64,000 bases of DNA from Ruegeria_C sp041537905 (lineage in GTDB: Bacteria; Pseudomonadota; Alphaproteobacteria; Rhodobacterales; Rhodobacteraceae), in the NCBI RefSeq assembly GCF_041537905.1, contig NZ_JBGRUO010000022.1:41682-105681 (forward strand), given 5' to 3'. The translations under genes and the position numbers were made by a program. Of this stretch, positions 17,360 through 27,212 are shown piece by piece. The notes below the pieces were generated by a model that searched no databases, was not told the origin of the DNA, and saw nothing but the letters and a program-made list of their open reading frames with translations. Position 1 is the first letter of the stretch. Each line of letters opens with the position of its first letter.

Positions 17360-19249
17360 ATGACCTTTGCGGGTGTTGCGGATCGCGATGCAATCGAAAA
17401 TGAAATGCCCTGGGCAGAGCGTGATGTTCCGGTCACGCTCTATCAACTGTTGTCGTCAACGGCGGGAAAGCACCCGAACAACAACGCAGTCAGTTTTCAA
17501 ATTCTCTCCGGGCCTACCGACAAAGCCGAGACGCTGACCTGGACCGACCTCAAGGATAAGGTCACGCAAGCGGCGAACCTGTTCCGATCTCTGGGTGTGG
17601 GTGAAAAGGATGTGGTCGCCTATGTGCTGCCCAACTGTAACGAGACACTGATCACGATGCTGGGCGGTGCGGTTGCCGGTATCGTGAACCCGATCAATCC
17701 GCTGCTGGAACCTGAGCAGATCGCCTCGATCCTGCGCGAAACCAACGCCAAGGTCGTGGTGACGCTCAAACCCTTCCCAAAGACCGATGTGGCCCAGAAA
17801 GTGGCCGAAGCCGTGCGCCATGCACCCCATGTGAACACCGTTCTTGAGGTGGACCTCAATCGCTACCTGACCCCGCCGAAATCTTGGATCGTGCCACTGA
17901 TCCGTCCCAAGCTGGAGAACAAGGAACATCTGGCGCATGCGGATTACATGAACTTCAACAAAGCCATGTCGCAGCAGCCGACCAAGCTGGCCTTCGCAGA
18001 CGCGACCGAGGATCGGGTTGCCTGCTATTTCCATACCGGTGGCACGACCGGTATGCCGAAAGTGGCCCAGCACAAGTATTCCGGTCTGGTCTATAATGGC
18101 TGGCTGGGTGCGACGCTGCTGTTCGGGCCGGACGACAACATCATCTGTCCGCTGCCGTTGTTCCATGTGTTCGCCTGCCACGTGATCATGATGGCCTCGC
18201 TCTCTTCCGGTGCGCATGTGGTCTTTCCGACGCCCCAGGGCTATCGCGGCGAAGGGGTGTTCGACAATTTCTGGAAACTGGTCGAACGCTGGAAAATCTC
18301 GTTTGTCATAACGGTTCCAACCGCCATCTCGGCCAAGATGCAGCGCCCTGTCGACGCCGATATATCGAGCATCAAGACCGCGTTTTCGGGATCTGCCCCG
18401 CTGCCGCTGGAACTGTTCCGCCGCTTCGAAGAGACCACCGGCGTCACGATTGTCGAAGGTTATGGCCTGACCGAGGCAACCTGCCTCGTGTCCTGCAACC
18501 CGACGGATGGCGAAAAGAAGGTCGGCTCGATCGGAATACCGTTCCCCTATACCGATGTCAAAATCTACAACGGTAACGCGGACGATCCGGTTGAGGCCAA
18601 CACAGATGAAGTGGGCGAGATCTGTATCTCGAACCCTGGTGTTTTCGCTGGCCACACCTATACCGAGGGGGCAAAGAACCGCGATCTGTACCATCACGAA
18701 AAGTACCTGCGCACCGGGGATCTGGGTCGGGTAGATGCGGACGGGTATCTGTGGATCACAGGCCGTGCCAAGGATCTGATCATTCGCGGTGGTCACAATA
18801 TCGATCCTGCCGAGATCGAAGAGGTGCTGTTGGGCCACGATGCGGTGGCCTTTGCCGGCGCCATTGGCCAGCCCGACGAATATGCGGGTGAGGTGCCTTG
18901 CGTCTATGTCGAACTGGTCGACGGTGCCTCCGTGTCCACCGACGAGTTGATGAAATACTGCGAGGTCCATATTCACGAGCGCGCAGCCCATCCCAAACAT
19001 CTCGCCATTCTGCCCGAACTTCCGAAAACCGCTGTGGGCAAGATTTTCAAGCCCGATCTGCGCAAGGAAGCGATCACCCGGATCTACAACACCGCGCTCG
19101 AAAAGGGCGAAGTGGGAGCGCGGGTCGTCTCGGTGATCGATGACAAGAAACGTGGCCTCGTCGCGCAGCTTGACGCAAACGGCACCTCGGACGAGGATGT
19201 ATCCAAGATTCTGGGCGATTACACGCGCCCATGGGAGTGGGCCGCCTGA
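17360..19249 (+). CDS. Acyl-CoA synthetase (AMP-forming)
   Basis: This 629-residue member of the adenylating superfamily activates a carboxylic acid with ATP and joins it to CoA. The AMP-binding P-loop is HTGGTTGMPK near 225-234, followed by the YGLTEAT motif, the GDLG motif with LRTGDLG, and the hinge segment GRAKDLIIRGG. The catalytic lysine region is GKIFKPDLR near the C-terminus. Length and the N-terminal extension fit medium- or long-chain fatty acyl-CoA ligases, but chain length is not predictable. GGAGG lies seven bases before ATG 17360. A hydrolase starts 12 bases after its stop. Confidence 0.92.
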   Translation: MTFAGVADRDAIENEMPWAERDVPVTLYQLLSSTAGKHPNNNAVSFQILSGPTDKAETLTWTDLKDKVTQAANLFRSLGVGEKDVVAYVLPNCNETLITMLGGAVAGIVNPINPLLEPEQIASILRETNAKVVVTLKPFPKTDVAQKVAEAVRHAPHVNTVLEVDLNRYLTPPKSWIVPLIRPKLENKEHLAHADYMNFNKAMSQQPTKLAFADATEDRVACYFHTGGTTGMPKVAQHKYSGLVYNGWLGATLLFGPDDNIICPLPLFHVFACHVIMMASLSSGAHVVFPTPQGYRGEGVFDNFWKLVERWKISFVITVPTAISAKMQRPVDADISSIKTAFSGSAPLPLELFRRFEETTGVTIVEGYGLTEATCLVSCNPTDGEKKVGSIGIPFPYTDVKIYNGNADDPVEANTDEVGEICISNPGVFAGHTYTEGAKNRDLYHHEKYLRTGDLGRVDADGYLWITGRAKDLIIRGGHNIDPAEIEEVLLGHDAVAFAGAIGQPDEYAGEVPCVYVELVDGASVSTDELMKYCEVHIHERAAHPKHLAILPELPKTAVGKIFKPDLRKEAITRIYNTALEKGEVGARVVSVIDDKKRGLVAQLDANGTSDEDVSKILGDYTRPWEWAA

Positions 19250-19261
19250 TCCGGAGAGCGA

Positions 19262-20185
19262 ATGGACTATGACGCGCTGCTAGACGCGGAGACGCGGGAC
19301 TTCATCCGCCGAACTGCGGAGTGCTATCCCGACAATGCTGTGGACCTGTCGATCGAAGAACAGCGACAGGTCTACGATCAGTTGTGCCGCACCTTTCGGG
19401 GGGATGCACCCGAGGGCATCTCCTCCGAGGATCTGGACGCCAATGGCGTTAAGGTCCGCGTCTATTCTGCCGGCCAGCCCACGCGCACAGTGATATACAT
19501 GCATGGCGGTGGTTTCGTGCTGGGCGGGTTGGACAGCCACGACGATATCTGCGCCGAGATATGCGCCCAGACCGGGTATCGCGTGATTGCGGTCGATTAC
19601 CGCCTCTGTCCCGAACACCGGCACCCGGCACAGTTCGATGATTGCTGGGCGGTCGCTGAATGGGCGGCGGACACCTATGGCGACCCGCTGGTGCTGGCCG
19701 GTGACAGTGTCGGCGGCACGCTCGCCGCCTGCATCGCACATCATGCGCGCGGACGGCTGCAAAACCTGCTGGGGCAGGTGCTGATCTACCCGGTCCTGGG
19801 GGGTGACGCGGATCAGGGCTCATATCTTGAGCATGCGCATGCCCCGCTGCTCAGCCGCTCGGACGTGAAGTTTTATGACAGCATTCGCACGTTGGATGAA
19901 AGGCCCAGTGATGACCCGACCTACGCGCCTTTGCAGGACAGCAACTATGAGGGGTTGCCCGCAACCGTGATCTTTACCGCCGATTGCGACCCTCTGCGCG
20001 ATGATGGGCGCGATTATCGCGACCGGCTGCTGGCGGCGGACGGAACCGTTTACTGGATCAACGAAGAAGGGCTAGTGCATGGCTATCTGCGCGCGCGCCA
20101 CACCGTTGCCCGCGCCCGCGCCAGTTTCGAGCGCATCTCGCTTGCGATCGAAGCGCTGGGGCAGGGGCTCTGGCCCTATGACTGA
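19262..20185 (+). CDS. Alpha/beta hydrolase, hormone-sensitive-lipase family
   Basis: This 307-residue esterase has the HSL-family oxyanion motif HGGGF near 80-85, the nucleophile elbow GDSVGG near 146-151, an acid in DPLRDDG and a His in GLVHGYLR. The family hydrolyses short acyl esters in the cytoplasm. It is in an operon with the acyl-CoA synthetase, which suggests release and activation of an acyl group from an imported ester. That link is inference. Confidence 0.9.
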   Translation: MDYDALLDAETRDFIRRTAECYPDNAVDLSIEEQRQVYDQLCRTFRGDAPEGISSEDLDANGVKVRVYSAGQPTRTVIYMHGGGFVLGGLDSHDDICAEICAQTGYRVIAVDYRLCPEHRHPAQFDDCWAVAEWAADTYGDPLVLAGDSVGGTLAACIAHHARGRLQNLLGQVLIYPVLGGDADQGSYLEHAHAPLLSRSDVKFYDSIRTLDERPSDDPTYAPLQDSNYEGLPATVIFTADCDPLRDDGRDYRDRLLAADGTVYWINEEGLVHGYLRARHTVARARASFERISLAIEALGQGLWPYD

Positions 20186-20227
20186 CATGGGCGGGATCCA
20201 AGGGGCTACTTAACGCCTTGTTGCCAA

Positions 20228-21067
20228 TCAGCCGCTCAGGAAGGTCTTGGCCCGCATCGTTTCAGCCACCGGTGCGCCCAAACGGGTCAGGATGGTCGGG
20301 GCCAGTTCCAGCTGGTCGATCACCGTATCGGGTTCCGGCCCGTTGGCATCCCCAAAGTAGTAGAGCGCCGTTTCCTGTTGCAGCGGATCGCGCCCGCCAT
20401 GGTGGCCGCGCGCGTCCTGACCGTGATCTGCCGTCACGATCACCTCATACCCCATCTGCCGCCAGCGCGGGATGAACGGTGCCAGCATCTCGTCCATGAC
20501 GAAACAGGCGTGGTCCATCTCATGGCAATCGTGGTGAAACCGGTGACCCATGCAGTCCAGTGTACAGCTATGCAGCATCCCGTAATCCAGCCCGAAGCGC
20601 AGGCAGAGATTGGTGAGCGAGGCAAACAGGTCGAGGTCACAGGGGGTCATCTGGTTGGCGTGGCCATAGCCTGTCATGCTGTGAAACCGGCCATGGTTGA
20701 TCGTGGCGCTGTCGGGCTCGTCATATTCCACGTCGCGAACATGGTCGAACGGGTGACGATTGAAGAATTCTGACCAATAGCTATGGGCAACCGCCCCGGT
20801 CACCCCGCCCGCATCGCGCATCTGCGAGAACACATCCTTGTGGCGCAGCCGGAACACGTTGCCATTGCCGGTGCAGCCATGTTCGGCCGGCACGACGCCG
20901 GTATGGATCGAGGCATAGCAGCTTGCCGAGGTGGAGGGCAGGACCGAGCGCAGCTTCCAGACCCGCGCCTCACCGCTGTCCACCCAGCCTTCGAGATTGC
21001 CGAAGAGACGGCGAAAGTTGCGCCAGGGCACGCCATCCAGAATGATCAGAAGAAGTTTGCGGTCCAT
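20228..21067 (-). CDS. Alkaline-phosphatase-superfamily phosphodiesterase
   Basis: This 279-residue protein belongs to the alkaline-phosphatase/nucleotide-pyrophosphatase superfamily. The metal-binding N-terminus is LLIILDGVPW. The nucleophile is probably Ser or Thr in VLPSTSASCYASIHTG, and the late metal ligands are in DCMGHRFHHD and VTADHGQDARGHHGG. It lacks a signal peptide and so is probably cytoplasmic. It would hydrolyse a phosphodiester or pyrophosphate. GGGGAGG precedes the start. It converges with the esterase gene, and the 42 bases between them hold no clear terminator. Confidence 0.85.
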   Translation of the reverse strand: MDRKLLLIILDGVPWRNFRRLFGNLEGWVDSGEARVWKLRSVLPSTSASCYASIHTGVVPAEHGCTGNGNVFRLRHKDVFSQMRDAGGVTGAVAHSYWSEFFNRHPFDHVRDVEYDEPDSATINHGRFHSMTGYGHANQMTPCDLDLFASLTNLCLRFGLDYGMLHSCTLDCMGHRFHHDCHEMDHACFVMDEMLAPFIPRWRQMGYEVIVTADHGQDARGHHGGRDPLQQETALYYFGDANGPEPDTVIDQLELAPTILTRLGAPVAETMRAKTFLSG

Positions 21068-21243
21068 CCCCGGCCTCCCCGTTCCTCACTGCCTTTGTGG
21101 CGGCGAAGCTGCTGCCGGGCAATCAGAAACTGTCGCGGCGGGCCGTTCAAAGGGATGTCAGATCACGTGATCGGATTGTGAGGTGGCCCAGGCACGGTTG
21201 AACCTATCCTGAGCGTGACCGACACCGGGATGGATACGGGATC

Positions 21244-21741
21244 ATGGCGAAGACATCGAAACGCAAACAGGCGCAGAAGGCCCGTCAGGACGCGGCAGCC
21301 GCGCAGCCAGAGGTGAAGCGCCGCGATATGCTCAAACTGCTGCGCAACGGCGCGATTGGGGCGGTTGCCTTGGGCGCTGGCGGGTATTTCACGCTCCGTT
21401 CGGTTCGGGCGCTGGCCCATGAATATGATCTCAGCCGCGTGGGGCAGGGCAAGCCCAGCGTGGTGCAGGTGCACAACCCGCAATGCCCAACATGCAACGC
21501 ACTCCAGCGTGAGACCCGGCAGGCGATGGAGCAGTTCGGAGAGTGTGACTTGGTCTATCTGGTGGCGGATATCACCACGCCGGATGGCGAGGCCTTTGCC
21601 AATTTCCACCGTGTTCCGCATGTGACGTTGTTGCTGTTTGATGGCGAAGGGCAATTGCAGCAGACCCTGCAGGGGATGCGTGCTCGCGAAGAGCTGGAAC
21701 CGATTCTGGCGGGCCATTTCGAGCGCTTCGCGAAATCTTAG
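21244..21741 (+). CDS. Membrane-anchored thioredoxin-fold protein
   Basis: This 165-residue protein has a Lys/Arg/Ala-rich N-terminus (1-30), one membrane segment (about 34-50), and a thioredoxin-like domain with a CPTC active site at 81-84 and the cis-proline segment RVPHVTLLLF. The redox-active CxxC should face the periplasm. It may reduce or oxidise an exported protein. The partner is not evident from its neighbours, a divergent phosphodiesterase and a convergent ABC operon. Confidence 0.82.
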   Translation: MAKTSKRKQAQKARQDAAAAQPEVKRRDMLKLLRNGAIGAVALGAGGYFTLRSVRALAHEYDLSRVGQGKPSVVQVHNPQCPTCNALQRETRQAMEQFGECDLVYLVADITTPDGEAFANFHRVPHVTLLLFDGEGQLQQTLQGMRAREELEPILAGHFERFAKS

Positions 21742-21761
21742 GTCCCCCGTAGCATGCTAAA

Positions 21762-21792
21762 AGAGCGGCGGGAGATGCCCCGCCGCCTTTCA
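21762..21792. terminator. Bidirectional terminator
   Basis: GCGGCGGG (21765-21772) and CCCGCCGC (21779-21786) form an 8 bp stem with a 6-base loop. It is flanked by CTTT on the plus strand and TCTTTTA on the minus strand, and serves both the thioredoxin-like gene and the converging ABC operon. Confidence 0.85.
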
Positions 21793-21806
21793 AGCACTGC
21801 CGGTTC

Positions 21807-23444
21807 TCAGTTCCCGGCGCTTTCCATCTTGCGATGGGCGACCACCTCTTCCAGCCAGCCCAGCTTCATCTCTGGTACGGAACTGAGCAGCAAGTCGGTA
21901 TAATCGTCGAACGGTGGGCTGAGAACTTCGGATTTCGAGCCATAGCGCTGCACCTTGCCCTGATACATCACCGCGATTGAATCGCTGATCGCGCGGACCG
22001 TGGCAAGGTCATGGGTGATGAACAGGTAAGCCACATCCTCGATCTTCTGCAAATCCAGCAGTAGTTTCAGGATGCCATCCGCCACCAGCGGATCGAGCGC
22101 CGAGGTCACCTCGTCGCAGATAATCATCTTGGGCTTGGCCGCCAGCGAACGTGCGATGCAGACCCGTTGTTTCTGGCCGCCCGACAGCTCGGCCGGATAG
22201 CGATCCATGAACTTCTCGCCCAGCTCGATCTCGTCCAGCAACTCGATGATGCGCCTGCGCTTTTCCGACCCGCGTATGTTGAAGTAGAACTCCAGCGGGC
22301 GGCCGATGATGGTGCCGACGGTCTGGCGCGGGTTCATTGCGACATCGGCCATCTGATAGATCATCTGCAACTCGCGCAGGTCTTCTCGGGTGCGTCCGGC
22401 CAGATCGCGCGACAGGGTGCGCCCGGCAAAGTCGATCTGCCCGTCGCTGGGCGGCAGAAGACCAGTGATGACCCGGGCAAGCGTCGATTTGCCCGACCCG
22501 GATTCGCCGACAACGGCCAAAGTCTGACCCGGATGCAGATCGACGGTCACGTTCTTGAGCACGTCGAAATTCAGGCCCTTGTAGCGCGCCGTGATGTTCT
22601 TGACGCTCAGCACCGGTTCCGGTGTGGGCGTCTTTTCCTCATGCTCGATCGAGCGAACCGAGACCAGCGCCTGGGTGTATTCTTCCTTGGGGTGGTTGAT
22701 GATCTGATCGGTATGGCCGTATTCGACCATATCGCCCATCCGCAGCACCATGATGTCATCGCTGACCTGCGCCACCACAGCCAGGTCATGGGTGATATAG
22801 AGCGCGGCAACACCGGTGTCGCGAATGGCCTCCTTGATGGCCATCAGCACGTCGATCTGGGTGGTCACGTCCAGCGCCGTGGTGGGCTCGTCGAAGACCA
22901 CCAGATCGGGTTCAGGGCAGAGCGCCAGCGCGGTCATGCAGCGCTGTAGCTGACCGCCCGAAACCTGATGCGGGTAGCGCTCGCCGATATTGTTCGGATC
23001 GGGCAGGCCGAGTTTGCTGAATAGCGTGCGGGCCCGTTCCTCGGCCTCCTTACGGCTGAACTTTTTCTGTTCCACCGCTGCCTCGACGACCTGATCCATG
23101 ATCTTCTTGGCCGGGTTGAACGAGGCTGCTGCTGATTGCGACACATATGTCACCTCGGCCCCGCGCAGGTTGCGAATGTCACGGACCGATGACTTCAGGA
23201 TGTCGCGTCCGTTGACCCAGACCTCGCCGCCGGTGATTTTCACACCACCCCGGCCATAGGCCATCGAGGCAAGCCCGATGGTGGATTTCCCGGCCCCGGA
23301 TTCCCCGATCAGCCCCAGCACCTTGCCGGGCGCGAGGTCAAAGCTGACCCCGTGCACGATTTCGATGTCATGAGGCTTTTCGCCCGGTGGATAGACGGTT
23401 GCGCCAATTTTCAGGTCACGGACCTTGAGAAGCGGATCGCTCAT
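21807..23444 (-). CDS. Peptide-type ABC importer ATPase with two fused nucleotide-binding domains
   Basis: This 545-residue protein is a DppD-DppF type fusion. The first ATPase has Walker A GESGAGKS near 48-55, signature VSGGQLQR and Walker B LVVFDEPTTALD. The second has GESGSGKS, LSGGQKQR and MIICDEVTSALD. It would power a Dpp/Opp-like importer together with the two permeases upstream, which overlap in ATGA fashion. Oligopeptides, glycosides or opines are all possible substrates for this family. Confidence 0.93.
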   Translation of the reverse strand: MSDPLLKVRDLKIGATVYPPGEKPHDIEIVHGVSFDLAPGKVLGLIGESGAGKSTIGLASMAYGRGGVKITGGEVWVNGRDILKSSVRDIRNLRGAEVTYVSQSAAASFNPAKKIMDQVVEAAVEQKKFSRKEAEERARTLFSKLGLPDPNNIGERYPHQVSGGQLQRCMTALALCPEPDLVVFDEPTTALDVTTQIDVLMAIKEAIRDTGVAALYITHDLAVVAQVSDDIMVLRMGDMVEYGHTDQIINHPKEEYTQALVSVRSIEHEEKTPTPEPVLSVKNITARYKGLNFDVLKNVTVDLHPGQTLAVVGESGSGKSTLARVITGLLPPSDGQIDFAGRTLSRDLAGRTREDLRELQMIYQMADVAMNPRQTVGTIIGRPLEFYFNIRGSEKRRRIIELLDEIELGEKFMDRYPAELSGGQKQRVCIARSLAAKPKMIICDEVTSALDPLVADGILKLLLDLQKIEDVAYLFITHDLATVRAISDSIAVMYQGKVQRYGSKSEVLSPPFDDYTDLLLSSVPEMKLGWLEEVVAHRKMESAGN

Positions 23445-24298
23445 CCCCGGCCTCCTTTCAGCGATGTGGTGCGGTTCAGCACCCAGTCGGCCACCAGGTT
23501 CACCGAGATCGCCAGCGTGGCGATGGCGACAGCCGGCAGCAGGGCGGCGGGAATGCCATAGACGATGCCTTCCTTGTTCTCTTTCACGATTCCGCCCCAG
23601 TCAGCCTCGGGCGGTTGCACGCCAAGGCCCAAGAAGGACAGCGTCGAGACGAAGAGCACCGCAAAGATGAAGCGTAGCCCCATCTCGGCGATCAGCGGGC
23701 TGAGCGCATTGGGCAGGATTTCCCGGAAGATGATCCAGCCGATTTTCTCACCCCGCAGGCGCGCGGCTTCGACATAATCCATGACCGAGATATCCACCGC
23801 CACGGCACGCGCGAGACGATAGACGCGGGTCGAGTCGAGCAGGCCCATGACAAGGATCAGGATCGGGATGGTCACCGGCATCACCGACAGCACCACCAGC
23901 GCGAAGATCAGCGTCGGGATCGACATGATCAGATCAACGAAGCGCGACAGCGCCTGATCCACCCAGCCGCCCATCACGGCGGCAAAGAAGGCCAGAACCG
24001 AGCCGGTCACGAAGCTGAGGATCGTGGCGGCGGTGGCGATGAAGATCGTGGTGCGCCCGCCATAGATCATCCGGCTGAGCAGATCGCGGCCAATATTGTC
24101 GGTGCCGAGCCAGAAATTCGACTCGGTGAATCCCGGGGGCGCGATCCCAAGCATGATCTCGATCTTGGAGGGTTCCCATACATCACCGACCACTTCGGCC
24201 ATGCCGTAAGGCGCGATGAGCGGCGCGAATAGCGCCATGAGAAAGTAGAGGGCCGTGAGGAACAACCCGATCATTGCAGAGATTGGGATGTTCTTCAT
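23441..24298 (-). CDS. ABC importer permease, DppC/OppC-like
   Basis: This 285-residue inner-membrane permease has about six helices. Near the N-terminus it has the OppC-type lead-in FWLGTDNIGRDLLSRMIYGGR, and the EAA loop lies in YVEAARLRGEKIGWIIFREILPN (both given as residue regions about 62-82 and 172-194). It overlaps the DppB-like gene upstream and the ATPase gene downstream by four bases each, so stoichiometric expression is expected. Confidence 0.92.
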   Translation of the reverse strand: MKNIPISAMIGLFLTALYFLMALFAPLIAPYGMAEVVGDVWEPSKIEIMLGIAPPGFTESNFWLGTDNIGRDLLSRMIYGGRTTIFIATAATILSFVTGSVLAFFAAVMGGWVDQALSRFVDLIMSIPTLIFALVVLSVMPVTIPILILVMGLLDSTRVYRLARAVAVDISVMDYVEAARLRGEKIGWIIFREILPNALSPLIAEMGLRFIFAVLFVSTLSFLGLGVQPPEADWGGIVKENKEGIVYGIPAALLPAVAIATLAISVNLVADWVLNRTTSLKGGRG

Positions 24299-25251
24299 TT
24301 CGGGTGCCTCAGTCTCGGGTTCGCCAGGATCGAGACGATGTCGGCGATCATGTTCAGGACGATATAGACAGCCGCAAAGATCAGCCCGCAGGCCTGCACC
24401 ACCGGTACGTCGCGTTTCGACACGTGATCGACCAGATACTGCCCCATGCCCGGATAGACAAAGACCACCTCGATCACCACGACGCCAACCACCAGATAGG
24501 CCAGGTTGATCATGACGACGTTCACAATCGGCGCGATGGCGTTGGGGAAGGCGTGGCGGTAGATGACCTGAAACCCGCTCAGGCCTTTCAACTCGGCGGT
24601 TTCAACATAAGCCGACTGCATCACGTTCAGGATCGCGGCGCGGGTCATGCGCATCATATGCGCGAGCACCACAAGCGTCAGCACGATCACCGGCAGGGCG
24701 ATGGATTGTAGCTTTTGCCCCAGGCTCATGTCGTCATTGATCATTGCGACCGACGGGAACCAGCCCAGTTTTACCGCAATGAAATACATCAGCAGATAGC
24801 CGATCAGGAATTCGGGGATCGAGATCGAGGCCAGCGTCACGCCCGAGATCAGCTTGTCGGGCCAGCGATCCCTGTAGCGCACCGCGATCAGGCCAAGCAG
24901 GATTGCCAGCGGCACCGAGATAATGGCGGCCCAGAAGGCAAGGAAAAGAGTGTTCGACAACCGCTGGCCGACGCTTTCGGCAATGTCCCGCCCGTTTGTA
25001 AGCGCCGTGCCAAGGTCACCCTGCAACGCCGCGAATAACCAGTTGAAATAGCGGGTGACGGGGGGGTCGTTCATCCCCAGTTCCTCGCGCAGGTTGGCAA
25101 GGGATTCTGGGGTGGCGGATTGTCCGAGAATGGATTGGGCCACGTCGCCTGGCAGGATCGTGGTGCCTGCAAAGATCAGAATGGACGCGGCGAGGAGGAG
25201 AAGGGTGCTCAGCACAAGGCGCTGAGCAACCAGTTTCACTACGGGATGCAT
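24295..25251 (-). CDS. ABC importer permease, DppB/OppB-like
   Basis: This 318-residue permease opens with the DppB-type pattern of a first helix followed by LPGDVAQSILG and LREELGMNDPPV. The EAA loop lies in YVETAELKGLSGFQVIYRHAFPN (about 200-222). It forms the channel with the DppC-like partner. The gene lies 12 bases after the binding-protein gene. Confidence 0.92.
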   Translation of the reverse strand: MHPVVKLVAQRLVLSTLLLLAASILIFAGTTILPGDVAQSILGQSATPESLANLREELGMNDPPVTRYFNWLFAALQGDLGTALTNGRDIAESVGQRLSNTLFLAFWAAIISVPLAILLGLIAVRYRDRWPDKLISGVTLASISIPEFLIGYLLMYFIAVKLGWFPSVAMINDDMSLGQKLQSIALPVIVLTLVVLAHMMRMTRAAILNVMQSAYVETAELKGLSGFQVIYRHAFPNAIAPIVNVVMINLAYLVVGVVVIEVVFVYPGMGQYLVDHVSKRDVPVVQACGLIFAAVYIVLNMIADIVSILANPRLRHPK

Positions 25252-25263
25252 ACCGTCCGGACC

Positions 25264-26856
25264 TTAGGCCGTTTTCCAGGTCTTCTTGGGGGCCTTCCAG
25301 TACATCAGCTCGCCATTCGGGTCGCCCTCATAGCCTTGCACCGAGGTCGAGACCGCGTCGATGAAATCGTTGAACATCGGGCAGATCAGGCCGCCTTCTT
25401 CGTTCAGCATGCGACCCATCTTGGAGTAGATCTCTTTCCGCTTGGCCTCGTCCGTTTCGGCCCGCGCGCTGATCATAAGCTCGTCAAATTCGGGACGTTT
25501 CCAGCGCGTGTCGTTCCAGTCGGCGGTGGACAGATAGGCGGTGGTGTACATCTGGTCCTGCACCGGGCGGCCCGACCAGTAGGAGGCGCAGAAGGGCTGT
25601 ACGTTCCACACTTCCGACCAATAGCCATCATTGGGCTCGCGCTTGATTTCCAGCGGGATACCGGCGGCCTGCGCCGACTGCTGGAAGAGGGCGGCGGCAT
25701 CCACCGCGCCCGGAAAGGCGCCATCGGCTGTGCGTAGAATGATGGGCGAGCCGTCATGGCCGGACTTAGCGTAATGCTCCTTGGCCTTTTCCAGATCATG
25801 CGCGCGCTGCGGGATGGTATCGTCAAACAGCGGATAGGCCGCATTGATCGGGATATCATTGCCCAGACCGCCATAGCCGCGCAGGATCTTGTCCACCAAT
25901 TCCTCGCGATTGATCGCGTATTTCAACGCCAGCCGCAGTTCGTTGGAATCAAACGGCGCGGTGTCCACATGGGCGATGAACACGTAATGGCCACGGCCCG
26001 AGACGTTGTTGACGGTTACATTCGGAGCACGTGCCAGCAACTGCGCGATTTTTGGCTCGACGCGGCTGATCGCGTCCACCTGACCCGATTGCAGCGCAGC
26101 GGTCCGCGCAGTGGCGTCGTTCAGCACCAGAATCTCGGACTCGTCATAATGCGCGTATTTGTCCAGCGCCCAGTAATTGGGGTTGCGCACGAACTGCATC
26201 CGCACGCCCGGTTCATCGGATTCCAGAACATAGGCGCCGGTACCGATCGCCGCGTTGGGATTGTCAAAGCCGCCATCGGGCTGGATGATCAGGTGATAAT
26301 CCGCGATCAGATAGGGCATGTCGGCATTGCCGGCTTCCAGAGACATCTCAATGACATCACCGTCAACTTTCATCGACTCGATGCCCTGCACGATGCCCAG
26401 AGCGCCCGATTTCGAATCCTCGTTGGTGTGCCGCTCAATCGTCCGCTTGACGTCCTCGGCGGTCACGGTCTTGCCATTCGAGAATTCGATACCCTGACGG
26501 ATTTTGAAGCGCCAGGTCTTGGCATCGTCGGAGCCTTCCCAGCTTTCGGCCACCAGCCCGTTCAGCTGGCCCTTGTTGTCCACTTCGACCAGCGTTTCGC
26601 CCCAGTGGAAGCCGCCCGCGATCGGCACGTCGGATGCATAGAGCGCCGGGTCTTGCGTGTTGGTGCTTTCGCCGCCCTGAACCCCCATGCGGAATGTACC
26701 GCCCTTGACCGGATCGGCGGCCTTGGCGGCCTTGGCGAACATGGTGCTGGCGACGGCTGCGGACACACCCAGTGCGGCGGCTTTGCCCATGAACTCACGG
26801 CGTGTCATTTTCCCAGCCGTCACGCGGCCGGACATATAGTCGAGTTGGTCGTTCAT
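25264..26856 (-). CDS. ABC importer solute-binding protein, family 5 (Tat signal)
   Basis: This 530-residue SBP_bac_5 protein is exported by a twin-arginine signal, MTRREFMGKAAALG at about 17-30, ending near KAAKAAD. The mature part has typical family segments such as LNGLVAESWEGSDDAKTWRFKIR and LALKYAINREELVDKIL. It captures the substrate, probably a peptide or glycoside, for the DppBC-like permeases. ATG 26856 has GGGAG upstream; the frame is open far upstream but without a start signal. It is the first gene of the importer operon. Confidence 0.92.
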   Translation of the reverse strand: MNDQLDYMSGRVTAGKMTRREFMGKAAALGVSAAVASTMFAKAAKAADPVKGGTFRMGVQGGESTNTQDPALYASDVPIAGGFHWGETLVEVDNKGQLNGLVAESWEGSDDAKTWRFKIRQGIEFSNGKTVTAEDVKRTIERHTNEDSKSGALGIVQGIESMKVDGDVIEMSLEAGNADMPYLIADYHLIIQPDGGFDNPNAAIGTGAYVLESDEPGVRMQFVRNPNYWALDKYAHYDESEILVLNDATARTAALQSGQVDAISRVEPKIAQLLARAPNVTVNNVSGRGHYVFIAHVDTAPFDSNELRLALKYAINREELVDKILRGYGGLGNDIPINAAYPLFDDTIPQRAHDLEKAKEHYAKSGHDGSPIILRTADGAFPGAVDAAALFQQSAQAAGIPLEIKREPNDGYWSEVWNVQPFCASYWSGRPVQDQMYTTAYLSTADWNDTRWKRPEFDELMISARAETDEAKRKEIYSKMGRMLNEEGGLICPMFNDFIDAVSTSVQGYEGDPNGELMYWKAPKKTWKTA

Positions 26857-27212
26857 CGAGATCTCCCGGTTGATGAGCTGCGCGTTTGGCGCGCGGTTTT
26901 TTGTTGATTGATGGGTCAAGGTTTGCGTATTTCCTACCGCCCGGCAAGGCTTAATGTCCCATTGTTGCCGAACGGAACCCTCTTGGGCGGCGCCAAATTC
27001 GCAACTGAGTGTCGCATCGCGTGGTGATACTGTCGTTTCCCAGCTTGAAAGCAAGCCCGTCGGGCGGCGGGAAGGGTGGGGCTCACTTTCTATTTTCATG
27101 TTTTATTGGACCCTGCGCCAGAGATCGGCGCCTCGGTAGCCTCAATCCGAGACCTGATGCGCGCATTGCGGCCTACCGTGATTCCTGCCGTATCCGGCCC
27201 TTCTTACAGAGA
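26857..27212. promoter_or_regulatory. 356-base gap upstream of the ABC importer operon
   Basis: No credible gene is present. On the minus strand this must hold the importer promoter. TTGACC at about 26916-26921 could be a -35 box but has no convincing -10 partner. A small dyad GCGCG-N5-CGCGC (26880-26894), preceded on the minus strand by an A-run, lies in the probable leader. Confidence 0.4.

Noticed and set aside
17456..19000. 514-residue minus-strand open frame
   Set aside because: It is antisense to the acyl-CoA synthetase and has shadow-like composition.
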